Origin: Gaiellales bacterium
Lineage (GTDB): Bacteria; Actinomycetota; Thermoleophilia; BMS3ABIN01
Length of the DNA: 52,427 nt
Assembly (NCBI GenBank): GCA_003599855.1
Contig: QZKG01000033.1
Location: 1-52,427, forward strand
Direction of reading: 5' to 3'
The notes below the pieces were generated by a model. The model ran no database searches and had not been told where the DNA came from. It saw nothing but the letters and a program-made list of their open reading frames with translations. How positions within the stretch are numbered: position 1 is the stretch's first letter; the number at the start of each line of letters is the position of its first letter. This document shows, piece by piece, positions 34,880-42,344 of this stretch. The position numbers and the translations under genes are program-made.

Positions 34880-35806
34880 ATGAGGATCATAGCCATATAT
34901 GGCCCCACAGCAGTCGGCAAGAGCCGGGTGGCGGTGGCAGTGGCCCGGGCGCTGGATGGAGAGATCGTTTCCGCCGACTCCATGCAGGTCTACCGGGGCA
35001 TCCCTGTCATCACCGACCAGCCTCCTGCGGAACTGCTGGCTGCGGCGCCCCATCACCTGGTGGGGTTTCTCCCCCTGGACGAGGAATACAGCGCGGCGCG
35101 TTTCGTCGAGGACGCGCGGGTCGTGATGGAGCAGATCAGCGGGCGCGGCCGCCTGCCAGTGCTGGTGGGCGGCACCGGCCTTTACATCCGCGCGCTCCTG
35201 GGCGACTTCAGCTTCGCCGGGACCGACGAGGATGCCCGCCGTTACTGGGAGGGCTACATCGAGGAGAACGGCTGCCGTGCGGCCCTGGCCAGGCTGCGTG
35301 AGCTGGACCCGGCGGCGGCGGCGGCCACAGACCACGCGAACCCCCGCCGCCTCGTGCGCGCCCTGGAAGCCGCGGCCGCGGGCGTGCCGGTCACCGCCGA
35401 GCGGGAACGCCTTTGGTCCGCCGGGCTGTCACGTGACACAAAATCCTTCGCCCTCGAACTGCCGCGCGATGAACTCTACGCTCGCATCGACGAGCGTGTT
35501 TATGCCATGCTGTCCGGCGGCGCCGTGGAGGAGGTCGCCGCGGCCCTGGGAGGCCCCCTGTCGCGGACGGCTTCCCAGGCCATCGGCATCGCGGAGATCA
35601 AGGCGTTCCTCGCCGGCAGGCAGTCCCTGGAGGAGACCGCCGTGGCCATCAGGCAGAAGAGCCGCAACTACGCCAAGCGGCAGCTGACCTGGATGCGAAA
35701 GATGCCGGATATTGCTAGAATCGACGTGTCCGGCCTCACTCCCGAAGAAGCGGCCGCCCAGATAGTCAACCACGTCCGGTCAGGCAATGGCGCATCATCG
35801 ACTTGA
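34880..35806 (+). CDS. miaA: tRNA dimethylallyltransferase
   Basis: Transfers a dimethylallyl group to A37 of tRNAs. The 308 residues contain the P-loop GPTAVGKS, DSMQVY, GGTGLYIRALL and the C-terminal SQAIGIAEI and RQLTWMR segments. I start at the ATG at 34880 with CGGAG in front; a GTG at 34856 would add eight residues. Together with miaB it completes the ms2i6A pathway. It overlaps dapF by 20 bases. Confidence 0.95.
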   Translation: MRIIAIYGPTAVGKSRVAVAVARALDGEIVSADSMQVYRGIPVITDQPPAELLAAAPHHLVGFLPLDEEYSAARFVEDARVVMEQISGRGRLPVLVGGTGLYIRALLGDFSFAGTDEDARRYWEGYIEENGCRAALARLRELDPAAAAATDHANPRRLVRALEAAAAGVPVTAERERLWSAGLSRDTKSFALELPRDELYARIDERVYAMLSGGAVEEVAAALGGPLSRTASQAIGIAEIKAFLAGRQSLEETAVAIRQKSRNYAKRQLTWMRKMPDIARIDVSGLTPEEAAAQIVNHVRSGNGASST

Positions 35807-36656
35807 ATTCTCCAAGTGGCACGGCATCGGCAACGATTACATCATCATCGCCGCCGCCGAGCTCGATTTCGAGCTGACCCCAGAGCGGGTCCGGCTCATC
35901 TGTGACCGCCACTTCGGCATCGGCGCCGACGGCATCCTGCTCTGGGACACTTCCGAGCGGGCGCAGTTCAGCCTGGAGATCTTCAACCCGGACGGCAGCA
36001 CCGCCGAGATGTGCGGCAACGGCATCCGCATGCTGGCCAGCCACCTTTACCTGAGCGGTGAGGCCCCCGAGCCGGAGTTCACCGTCCATACCGAGGCCGG
36101 CATCATCACGCCCCGCGTGCTGGAGGACCATCGGGTCCGCGTGCACATGGGCAAGGCGAAGCTGGGCGGGGCCAACATCAGCGGCTACGAGGGCGTCCCG
36201 GGGGAGAGCGAGGCGGTGGGGGAGCGGCTGAACGCTGGCGGTGACTTCTACGAGTTCACCTTCGTCGACATGGGCAACCCGCACTGCATCATCGCCACCG
36301 CCGATCCCGGCGCCGTCGACCTGGCTGCCATCGGCCCGGCCATCGAGCGCCATGAGATCTTCCCCAACCGCACCAATGTCGAGTTCATCCGGGTCGACGG
36401 CCCGTCCGAGGTCACCATGCGCGTATGGGAGCGGGGCGTGGGGGAGACCAACGCCTGCGGCACCGGGGCCTGCGCTGTCGCCGTGGCCGCCGCGCGCACC
36501 CAGGGCGCATCGAGCCCCATGACCGTCCACCTGTCCGGCGGCGACCTCGAGATCGAGGTCGGCGAGGACCTCGACGTATACATGACCGGGCCCGCCGAGG
36601 AGATCTACGTGGGCGAGATGTCAAGAGCGTTCATCAACCGACTGGAGGAGTTGTAA
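35787..36656 (+). CDS. dapF: Diaminopimelate epimerase
   Basis: PLP-independent racemase interconverting LL- and meso-diaminopimelate. The 289 residues hold the two catalytic cysteines, Cys76 in MCGNGIR and Cys224 in ACGTGAC, with KWHGIGND at the N-terminus. The coupled miaA-dapF-dapL arrangement places DAP synthesis beside tRNA modification, as in other actinobacteria for the first two genes. Confidence 0.96.
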   Translation: MAHHRLEFSKWHGIGNDYIIIAAAELDFELTPERVRLICDRHFGIGADGILLWDTSERAQFSLEIFNPDGSTAEMCGNGIRMLASHLYLSGEAPEPEFTVHTEAGIITPRVLEDHRVRVHMGKAKLGGANISGYEGVPGESEAVGERLNAGGDFYEFTFVDMGNPHCIIATADPGAVDLAAIGPAIERHEIFPNRTNVEFIRVDGPSEVTMRVWERGVGETNACGTGACAVAVAAARTQGASSPMTVHLSGGDLEIEVGEDLDVYMTGPAEEIYVGEMSRAFINRLEEL

Positions 36657-36659
36657 GAG

Positions 36660-37823
36660 ATGAGATATTCCCGGCGCATGGACAGCCTGCCACCCTACCT
36701 CTTCGCAGAGATCGAACGCAAGGTAGCCGAGAAGAAGAAGCAGGGCGTGGACGTCATCAGCCTGGGGATCGGCGACCCGGACATGCCCACGCCGGAACAC
36801 ATAGTCGCGGAGATGCAGCGCCAGGTGGCCGACCCGGCCAACCACCAGTATCCCAACAACCGCGGCACTGAGGAGTTCCGCAGCGCGGTGGCGGCTTTTT
36901 ACCTCAAGCGCTTCGGCGTCCAGCTCGACCCCGAGACCGAGATCATCCCGCTGCTGGGCGCCAAGGAGGGCATCGCCCACATCTGTTTCAACTTCCTCGA
37001 CGAGGGTGACGTCTGCCTCGGGGCCGACCCGGGCTATCCCGTCTATGCCAGCGGCCCTATCCTGGCTGGCGGCACCCCGGTGCCCCTGCCGCTCAAGCCC
37101 GAGCTGAACTTCCAGCCGGACCTGGACGCCATCGATGCCGAGACCCGCAAGCGGGCCAAGATGCTGTTCGTCAACTATCCCAACAACCCTACCGGGGCCG
37201 TCATCGACGACGAGGATGACTTCTTCGCCCGCCTCACCGAGTTCGGGCTGGAGAACGACATCGCCATCCTCCACGACAACGCCTATTCCGAGATCACCTT
37301 CGACGGCTACGTGGCGCCCAGCTACCTGGAGACCGCCGGCGCCAAGGAGGCGGGCATCGAGTTCTATTCCCTCTCCAAGACCTACAACATGACCGGCTGG
37401 CGCATCGGCGCCATCGTCGGCAACGCGGATATCATCGAGAAGTACTGGACGCTCAAGAGCAACATGGACTCGGGCATGTTCCAGGCGCTGCAGCGGGTGG
37501 CGGCCCATGCCCTGAGCGGTTCCCAGAAATGCGTCGAGGACATGTGCGACATCTACCAGCGCCGCCGCGACCTGGTGGTGTCCACCCTCAACGACATCGG
37601 CATCGAGGTGACCCCGCCCCGGGGGACCATCTATATCTGGGTGCCGGTCCCCGACGGCTACACCTCGGAATCCTTCGCCACGATGGTGCTGGACAAGTGC
37701 GGCGTCGTGGTGCCCCCCGGCTCCGGTTACGGGCCCAGCGGCGAGGGCTTCGTGCGCATCTCCCTCACCGCGCCGGACGGGCGCATCACCGAGGCCCTGG
37801 AGCGCATCCGCGACAACCTGTAA
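36660..37823 (+). CDS. dapL: LL-diaminopimelate aminotransferase
   Basis: Fold type I PLP aminotransferase converting tetrahydrodipicolinate directly to LL-DAP, bypassing the acylated intermediates. The 387 residues show SLGIGDPDMPTP, YPNNRG, NYPNNPTGA and the PLP Lys240 in SLSKTYNMTGWRIG. Sequence alone does not fully separate it from related aspartate-type aminotransferases, but position three bases after dapF, with dapA and dapB also nearby, supports DapL. Confidence 0.87.
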   Translation: MRYSRRMDSLPPYLFAEIERKVAEKKKQGVDVISLGIGDPDMPTPEHIVAEMQRQVADPANHQYPNNRGTEEFRSAVAAFYLKRFGVQLDPETEIIPLLGAKEGIAHICFNFLDEGDVCLGADPGYPVYASGPILAGGTPVPLPLKPELNFQPDLDAIDAETRKRAKMLFVNYPNNPTGAVIDDEDDFFARLTEFGLENDIAILHDNAYSEITFDGYVAPSYLETAGAKEAGIEFYSLSKTYNMTGWRIGAIVGNADIIEKYWTLKSNMDSGMFQALQRVAAHALSGSQKCVEDMCDIYQRRRDLVVSTLNDIGIEVTPPRGTIYIWVPVPDGYTSESFATMVLDKCGVVVPPGSGYGPSGEGFVRISLTAPDGRITEALERIRDNL

Positions 37824-37829
37824 GGGGCA

Positions 37830-37848
37830 GGGCCCCCCGCCGGGGCCT
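37830..37848 (+). terminator. GC hairpin after dapL
   Basis: GGCCCC and GGGGCC pair around CCGCC, seven bases after the dapL stop, without a T run. It probably ends the miaA-dapF-dapL unit or stabilises its 3' end. Confidence 0.4.
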
Positions 37849-38034
37849 CGACGTTCCGCGGCTGGCTTTCCGCAAGTCAGGCGAAACAGCAAACCACGCC
37901 CCATCTATCTATTCGTGAGCGTGCCAAACCCTGGTTACTGGCTCCCAAGCGAACCAGCGCAGACTGACAGTAATATGCGACCTGTGCAACCATATAAGCT
38001 TGATAAAAATTTTATCCAAATATTATATTTCTGG

Positions 38035-38063
38035 TTGACAACTAATAATTGCGGTACTACAAT
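38035..38063 (+). promoter_or_regulatory. Consensus sigma-70-type promoter
   Basis: TTGACA and TACAAT separated by exactly 17 bases in an AT-rich stretch; predicted start near 38070. Its first downstream coding region is the camelysin cluster at 38.6 kb. Confidence 0.72.
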
Positions 38064-38380
38064 TAAGACCCTTTATGGCTGGTTTACAGCCAGAAGCAGT
38101 AAGGTGCGGGTCTCCAGGCCATAACGGGCAGTCGTTGACGGTACGGTCACGTGTAGAGTTGACGCGAAGGGCGGAGGTCGGTCCAATGTCGCACGGGGCG
38201 TCGGGCAGGGTCATAACGATATTCCCGCATCATGGTGAATCACGGTAGGAGTGATTAAGCTTCTGCCTTTTTTTGTGGCAGGAAAGCGGCAAAGGACCTT
38301 CCAGGGGCTAGGGATGGCCGGCCGGGGCGGCCGGCAGAACAGGCGGATGATGTCTGTGTGAAAACCACATACAGGTGAGT

Positions 38381-38410
38381 GGGCCGGAGAAGCGGCAACT
38401 TCTCCGGCCC
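38381..38410 (+). other. Perfect 12-bp stem-loop in the camelysin leader
   Basis: GGGCCGGAGAAG pairs fully with CTTCTCCGGCCC around CGGCAA. No T run follows on either strand. It may be a leader RNA structure controlling the cluster. Confidence 0.5.
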
Positions 38411-38548
38411 GAGGCTTTGAAAAAAATGGTACCCGGTGAAAGGCACGCTTTTTCGCAGCCGTTTTTATTGTACGCACAAGGGTTGACCAAAAACAAGATT
38501 TCCACTTCTGGTGGGTGGAAACGGGGGCATATTACGTGATCGGAGGTG

Positions 38549-38650
38549 ATGTCCGGCAAGAGTGAGTCACCAGTTGCAACAAAGTCAGACCGGCGCCGTC
38601 GCAAAAAAGAAGCGCAGCGTCAAAAACAAACCAAGGAGGAAGAAGGATGA
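38549..38650 (+). CDS. Possible 33-residue basic small protein coupled to camelysin 1
   Basis: An ATG at 38549 opens a 33-codon frame whose TGA overlaps the ATG of the next gene (ATGA). The peptide is strongly charged (RRRRKKE, then KQTKEEEG) without a membrane segment. A GGAGGTGA site overlaps the ATG itself, which is too close for normal initiation, so it may instead be leader sequence. Confidence 0.35.
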   Translation: MSGKSESPVATKSDRRRRKKEAQRQKQTKEEEG

Positions 38651-39099
38651 AGCGTTTCATGACAACCAAGATGGCCATGAGCGTCCTGGTCATCGCCGTT
38701 GCCCTGGCCATGGTGGGCATGGGCACGTTCGCGTACTTCAATGACAGTGCTGACAGCACGAACAGCAGTTTCACGGCGGGTACCCTCGACATCAGCCTGG
38801 GCGGCCTAACGACTGCTGTCCCAGTCGGCAACATGGCCCCCGGCGACTCGGCGGATTATTCGGTCACGCTGACCAACGGTGGCTCGCTGGCAGTCGACTG
38901 GACCGCCGGTGCGACCCTGACTTCCAGCCCTGCTGGTTGCTTCGAAGTGACCGGCCCGACGCCGGCCAGCGGCACGCTTGCTTCCAGCGGCACGCAGGAC
39001 ATAACCGGCACCGTCTCCATGCCGACTACCGCCGGCAACGAGTGCCAGGGCGCTACCGCCTCTCTGACCATCGCAGTCGACGCGGGTCAGGACCTCTAG
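38647..39099 (+). CDS. SipW-dependent-type exported protein 1 (TasA/camelysin-like)
   Basis: A 150-residue protein with a membrane signal (about 9-28) followed by the hallmark TFAYFNDSADSTNSSF-TAGTLDISL of SipW-processed TasA/camelysin precursors. The mature part is Thr/Ser/Gly-rich beta sequence (PGDSADYSVTLTNGGS, then AGNECQGATASLTI) with two Cys. It probably forms a surface or fibre subunit. The ATG has AAGGAGG about eight bases upstream. Confidence 0.85.
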   Translation: MKRFMTTKMAMSVLVIAVALAMVGMGTFAYFNDSADSTNSSFTAGTLDISLGGLTTAVPVGNMAPGDSADYSVTLTNGGSLAVDWTAGATLTSSPAGCFEVTGPTPASGTLASSGTQDITGTVSMPTTAGNECQGATASLTIAVDAGQDL

Positions 39100-39145
39100 G
39101 GTTGCAGGCCTGGCGCGACCCTCGTAAGGAAGGGGGCATGGAACG

Positions 39146-39760
39146 ATGATGGTCAAGAGGGCTGTTCTCCTGCTGATGGTCCTGCTGGCCGCGGGACTGG
39201 CCATGTCAGGCACAATGGCCTGGTTCCAGGACTCGGCCAGCAGCAGCATGAGCACGTTCAAGGCAGGCAGCCTGGGTATGCTGGCGTCTGATGATGACGA
39301 TTGGCATGTCCCGGTGGTTGACGCGACCTGGGTGATGGAGAACATGCAGCCCTGCGTCACTATTGGCGGTGACGCCGGCGGCTGTGACAGCAACTCGTAC
39401 ACTATCAACTCGATAACGTACGAGAATCACGGGTCCGTGTACGGCAACCACGTCGAGTTGAGCTTCGCATACAGCGGTGATACGGAACTGGCAAGGTACA
39501 TCCATATCATCGCCATGACGTACGACGGCGTGAACATCAGGACCAAGCTCGCTGATACCAACGGAAACGGGTTCAAGGACCTTGCTGATCTGGTGTCGCC
39601 GGGTAACGCAGCCATTCTGGACAACCTGCTGCCGCCGAAAGCCGGGGTGCAGTCGCTGACGATGGAACTCGGCTTCAGCGCTACCGCAGGGAACGACATG
39701 ATGGGCAAGTCGATGATAATGACAGCGACGGCTACGCTCAACCAGGATGCCAGCCAGTAG
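39146..39760 (+). CDS. SipW-dependent-type exported protein 2
   Basis: 204 residues: signal helix (about 5-22), processing region TMAWFQDSASSSMSTFKAGSL, then a beta-rich mature domain with two Cys and a calcium-loop-like DTNGNGFKDLADL near 136-148. It is related in plan to the preceding protein but longer. It is likely part of the same surface structure. The start has two adjacent ATG codons. Confidence 0.82.
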   Translation: MMVKRAVLLLMVLLAAGLAMSGTMAWFQDSASSSMSTFKAGSLGMLASDDDDWHVPVVDATWVMENMQPCVTIGGDAGGCDSNSYTINSITYENHGSVYGNHVELSFAYSGDTELARYIHIIAMTYDGVNIRTKLADTNGNGFKDLADLVSPGNAAILDNLLPPKAGVQSLTMELGFSATAGNDMMGKSMIMTATATLNQDASQ

Positions 39761-39829
39761 CAGCGCTGCAAGGCTGCTGCCGCAAGGCAGTCCGTCTGGC
39801 AGGAGGCAAACAAGCTGATAAGTGAACGA

Positions 39830-39864
39830 CCCCCGCGGCGGGCCACACCGGCCCGCCGCGGGGG
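39830..39864 (+). terminator. Perfect 15-bp GC hairpin after camelysin 2
   Basis: CCCCCGCGGCGGGCC and its exact complement flank the loop ACACC, 70 bases after the stop. There is no T run. It probably protects the upstream mRNA or stops most transcription, allowing the structural proteins to be made in excess over the peptidase downstream. Confidence 0.65.
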
Positions 39865-40010
39865 TAACAAACAGGCAGCCGGGGGTCGCCGTTTTTTAGG
39901 CGGGCGATTCAGGCGGAATTATCTCGATGCCTAAGCAGCTGACTTGAGGGAGTGCGCAAAAAAACAGAGCCTACAGGATTTTTATGACTGAATGAAACGT
40001 CTGGTGGTTC

Positions 40011-40835
40011 ATGGAAGCGATCAAGGTAAACCTGCAGGTACGCGAGAGGCGCATGGCGCCGCCGGTGACGGCCACCGCAGGGGCGGGGGGAGCGCGGCCC
40101 TCCCTTGGCAATGGGGGCGCTGTCGACGGTATGTTGCCAGGCCTCGCTGTTCGTAACGCGTTGGCTGGGGCGCGAAGATGGCAGCGCCGGGCGGCCCTGT
40201 CCCTGGCGGCGTTCGGGCTGATGGCGGCCGGCTTCCTTCTCCTGGACCGGGACACCATGGCACACACGTTCACCGAGGGCAAAGTGGACCTGAAGCTGTC
40301 CAACGACGGCGGCGTCTTCACAGACGGCGTCACCGGCACCTGGGTCTCCCCGGACAACTGGGCGCCGGGGGACGAGCTCACCGCCAGCCTCTACATCCGC
40401 AACGACGGCAAGGAGCGGATCACGCTGGCGACAGTGGACTGGGTGAACCCGGGCCACGGTGACCCCAACCTGTTGGACAAGGTCCAGGTGGCGCGCTGGC
40501 GCGAATCCAGCGGCGGCAGCGCGGTCGACCGGCTGGCCCAGTACGCTCCCGCCTGCGACGCCAACGGCGACGGCGTCCTGTCGGCGATGGAGCTCATCGA
40601 GTACGGCCCCATCCCGCTGGAGGCGCCTGCCGCCGCCAGCGGCCGCAGGGGCAGCAGCTCTTCCGGCAACGTCCTGGCGCCCGGCGGCGACCCGTACGTC
40701 ATCGAGATGGCGTTCCGCTTCATGGAAGACGCGGGCAACGAGTACCAGGGCGCCTCCGGCTCCTTCGACCTGCGGGTTTCCGCCATGGGCGGGGACCACG
40801 GCAGCGACCATGACAGCGATGACGGAAGCGACTGA
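40011..40835 (+). CDS. SipW-cluster exported protein 3 with EF-hand-like loop
   Basis: 274 residues: a long basic N-terminal segment, one membrane helix (about 61-78), then MAHTFTEGKVDLKLSNDG, resembling the post-signal region of TasA/camelysin. The mature part contains PGDELTASLYIRNDG, an EF-hand/dockerin-like loop DANGDGVLSAME (183-194), and AGNEYQGASGSFDLRV, which echoes AGNECQGATASLTI of protein 1. The C-terminus is Asp/Ser/His-rich. A later ATG at 40053 could be the start; ribosome sites are weak at both. Confidence 0.75.
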   Translation: MEAIKVNLQVRERRMAPPVTATAGAGGARPSLGNGGAVDGMLPGLAVRNALAGARRWQRRAALSLAAFGLMAAGFLLLDRDTMAHTFTEGKVDLKLSNDGGVFTDGVTGTWVSPDNWAPGDELTASLYIRNDGKERITLATVDWVNPGHGDPNLLDKVQVARWRESSGGSAVDRLAQYAPACDANGDGVLSAMELIEYGPIPLEAPAAASGRRGSSSSGNVLAPGGDPYVIEMAFRFMEDAGNEYQGASGSFDLRVSAMGGDHGSDHDSDDGSD

Positions 40836-40851
40836 GAGGACTGGCGTGCGC

Positions 40852-41415
40852 ATGATTAAAAAAACGGCGGTCTACCTGGCCACGGGCCTCGCCCTCATCC
40901 TGCTCGCGGGTTTCCTCGGACTTTTCCTGCTGAGCGTGCCCATGGCTGACAGCATACCGGTGGTGGGCGACTACGAGCCCATGATCGTCCAGAGTGGCAG
41001 CATGGAGCCGTCCATCCCGGTGGGCGGCGTGGTGCTCGTCCGCAAGGGCATCGATCCCGGCGACATCACCGAGGGCGACGTCATCACTTTCAGGACCCCG
41101 GAGCAGACGGGCGAGCCCAGCTATACGACCCACCGGGTCACGGAGCTCAGCTATGAGACCGGCGACCTCACGTTCAGCACCAAGGGCGACGCCAACGAGG
41201 AGCCGGACAGCTGGACGGTCCCCGCCGCCAGCGTCATCGGCCGCGAGGTGCTGTCGGTGCCGTACCTGGGCTATTTCGTCCGCCACGTCCAGTCACCATA
41301 CGGTTTCATGCTGGTGGTAGTGGTGCCGGCGCTGCTGGTCATCACCCTGGAATTGAGGAAGATCTACCTGGACATCAGGGAAAGGGACCTGGAGGAGGCC
41401 GATGCCTGCGAATGA
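40852..41415 (+). CDS. sipW: Signal peptidase I, SipW/ER type
   Basis: A 187-residue membrane peptidase of family S26B. The N-terminal helix (5-28) is followed by QSGSMEPSIPVG with nucleophile Ser50, then THRV with His94 in place of the Lys found in ordinary bacterial enzymes, and KGDANEEPD with Asp113. A second helix is near the C-terminus. This Ser-His form processes TasA/camelysin precursors, four of which surround it. An upstream GTG at 40846 has better spacing from GAGAGGA and may be the true start. Confidence 0.9.
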   Translation: MIKKTAVYLATGLALILLAGFLGLFLLSVPMADSIPVVGDYEPMIVQSGSMEPSIPVGGVVLVRKGIDPGDITEGDVITFRTPEQTGEPSYTTHRVTELSYETGDLTFSTKGDANEEPDSWTVPAASVIGREVLSVPYLGYFVRHVQSPYGFMLVVVVPALLVITLELRKIYLDIRERDLEEADACE

Positions 41416-42232
41416 ATACAGGCAGAAGAGCGCCTTCCTGCTGGCGGTGATGCTGCTCATGGCCATGATCGGCTGGATGAGCCTGGGCATGCGCGTCACC
41501 GGGACGTGGGCCTATTTCAGCGATTCCGCTACCAGCACGGGCAACTCCTTCAGGGCCGGCAACTTCGACCCGCTGGTGCTGTCGCCGGGCACGTCGAAAG
41601 AGACCTACGTGAACAGGACCGGTCCCTTCCGCACCATCGCCCGCGTGGAGGAGGGCCGCTTCTTCCTGGACTTCGGCGAGGTCGCCCAGGGCAACGCCAA
41701 CAACTCGCCCGACGTCTTTCGCATCAGGAACAGCGATAGCGTGCCGCTGAACGTCACCTTCGAGCTCTCACCGGAACTGGCTCCCTATTTCGAGTTCGTG
41801 CGGCTCAAGGACGGCGGCTCAGCCGTCGCACCCGGACAGACCCGCGGCGTGGAGATGAAGCTGGTGACCGGGAAGGAGATGCCGGCGGGCGCTCACGCCG
41901 GTGAGCTGCGGATCAAATCGGGGCCCGGCAAGATAGACAAGGTCGTGCCCGTTTACTTCGTCGTCTGCAAGCAGCCGACCTCCGGCGCTGCGGCCGCCGG
42001 CGCAGCCCCGGCGGATGTCGGAGTTGCCGCCCCTGCAGTCGTGGTGGAAGGCCCGCAAGCTGAGCAAAGTCTGGGAGAGGTGCGACAGGCTGCCGCCCAA
42101 GGAACCGGCCAGCCTCTCCCTGCGTCCCCGAACCCGGGAGCCCCGGTCCCCGACACGCAGACCGGGGCTCCCGACCCGATAGCGCCGCCGCCAGGGCCCG
42201 CCCCGTGGCCTGAGGATCAGGCCGACACATAG
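41402..42232 (+). CDS. SipW-dependent-type exported protein 4 with Pro/Ala-rich tail
   Basis: 276 residues: signal helix (about 10-30), processing motif TGTWAYFSDSATSTGNSFRAGNFD, a beta domain (about 75-190, LDFGEVAQGNANNSPDVFRIRNSD, then a single Cys), and a Pro/Ala/Gly-rich low-complexity tail likely to span the wall. It overlaps sipW by 14 bases, so the two are coupled. Confidence 0.82.
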   Translation: MPANEYRQKSAFLLAVMLLMAMIGWMSLGMRVTGTWAYFSDSATSTGNSFRAGNFDPLVLSPGTSKETYVNRTGPFRTIARVEEGRFFLDFGEVAQGNANNSPDVFRIRNSDSVPLNVTFELSPELAPYFEFVRLKDGGSAVAPGQTRGVEMKLVTGKEMPAGAHAGELRIKSGPGKIDKVVPVYFVVCKQPTSGAAAAGAAPADVGVAAPAVVVEGPQAEQSLGEVRQAAAQGTGQPLPASPNPGAPVPDTQTGAPDPIAPPPGPAPWPEDQADT

Positions 42233-42344
42233 TAGCCATCTGCGCGCGAAAAAAGCCGCATGACTGCTTATGATTCAAGGTGCGGTCATAAGTAATCCAA
42301 ATAGTACATTTTAGAACTGTATATTGATATGATAGTGTCTGATT

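Larger units (their letters stand above)
37849..38548 (+). other. Long non-coding leader upstream of the SipW/camelysin cluster
   Basis: About 700 bases without a believable gene. The first part (37980-38070) is AT-rich and ends in a consensus promoter. The remainder, if transcribed, would be a 575-base leader containing AATCAC/GTGATT, CTGCC/GGCAG and a perfect 12-bp hairpin at 38381-38410. I compared it with c-di-GMP, cobalamin, SAM and TPP consensus blocks from memory and found no match. Confidence 0.5.

Noticed and set aside
38262-38330. c-di-GMP class I riboswitch ahead of the camelysin cluster (GGCAAAGG-like words)
   Set aside because: The GAAA-capped helix, GACGCAAAGC and receptor blocks are not present in order; only isolated words resemble the consensus.
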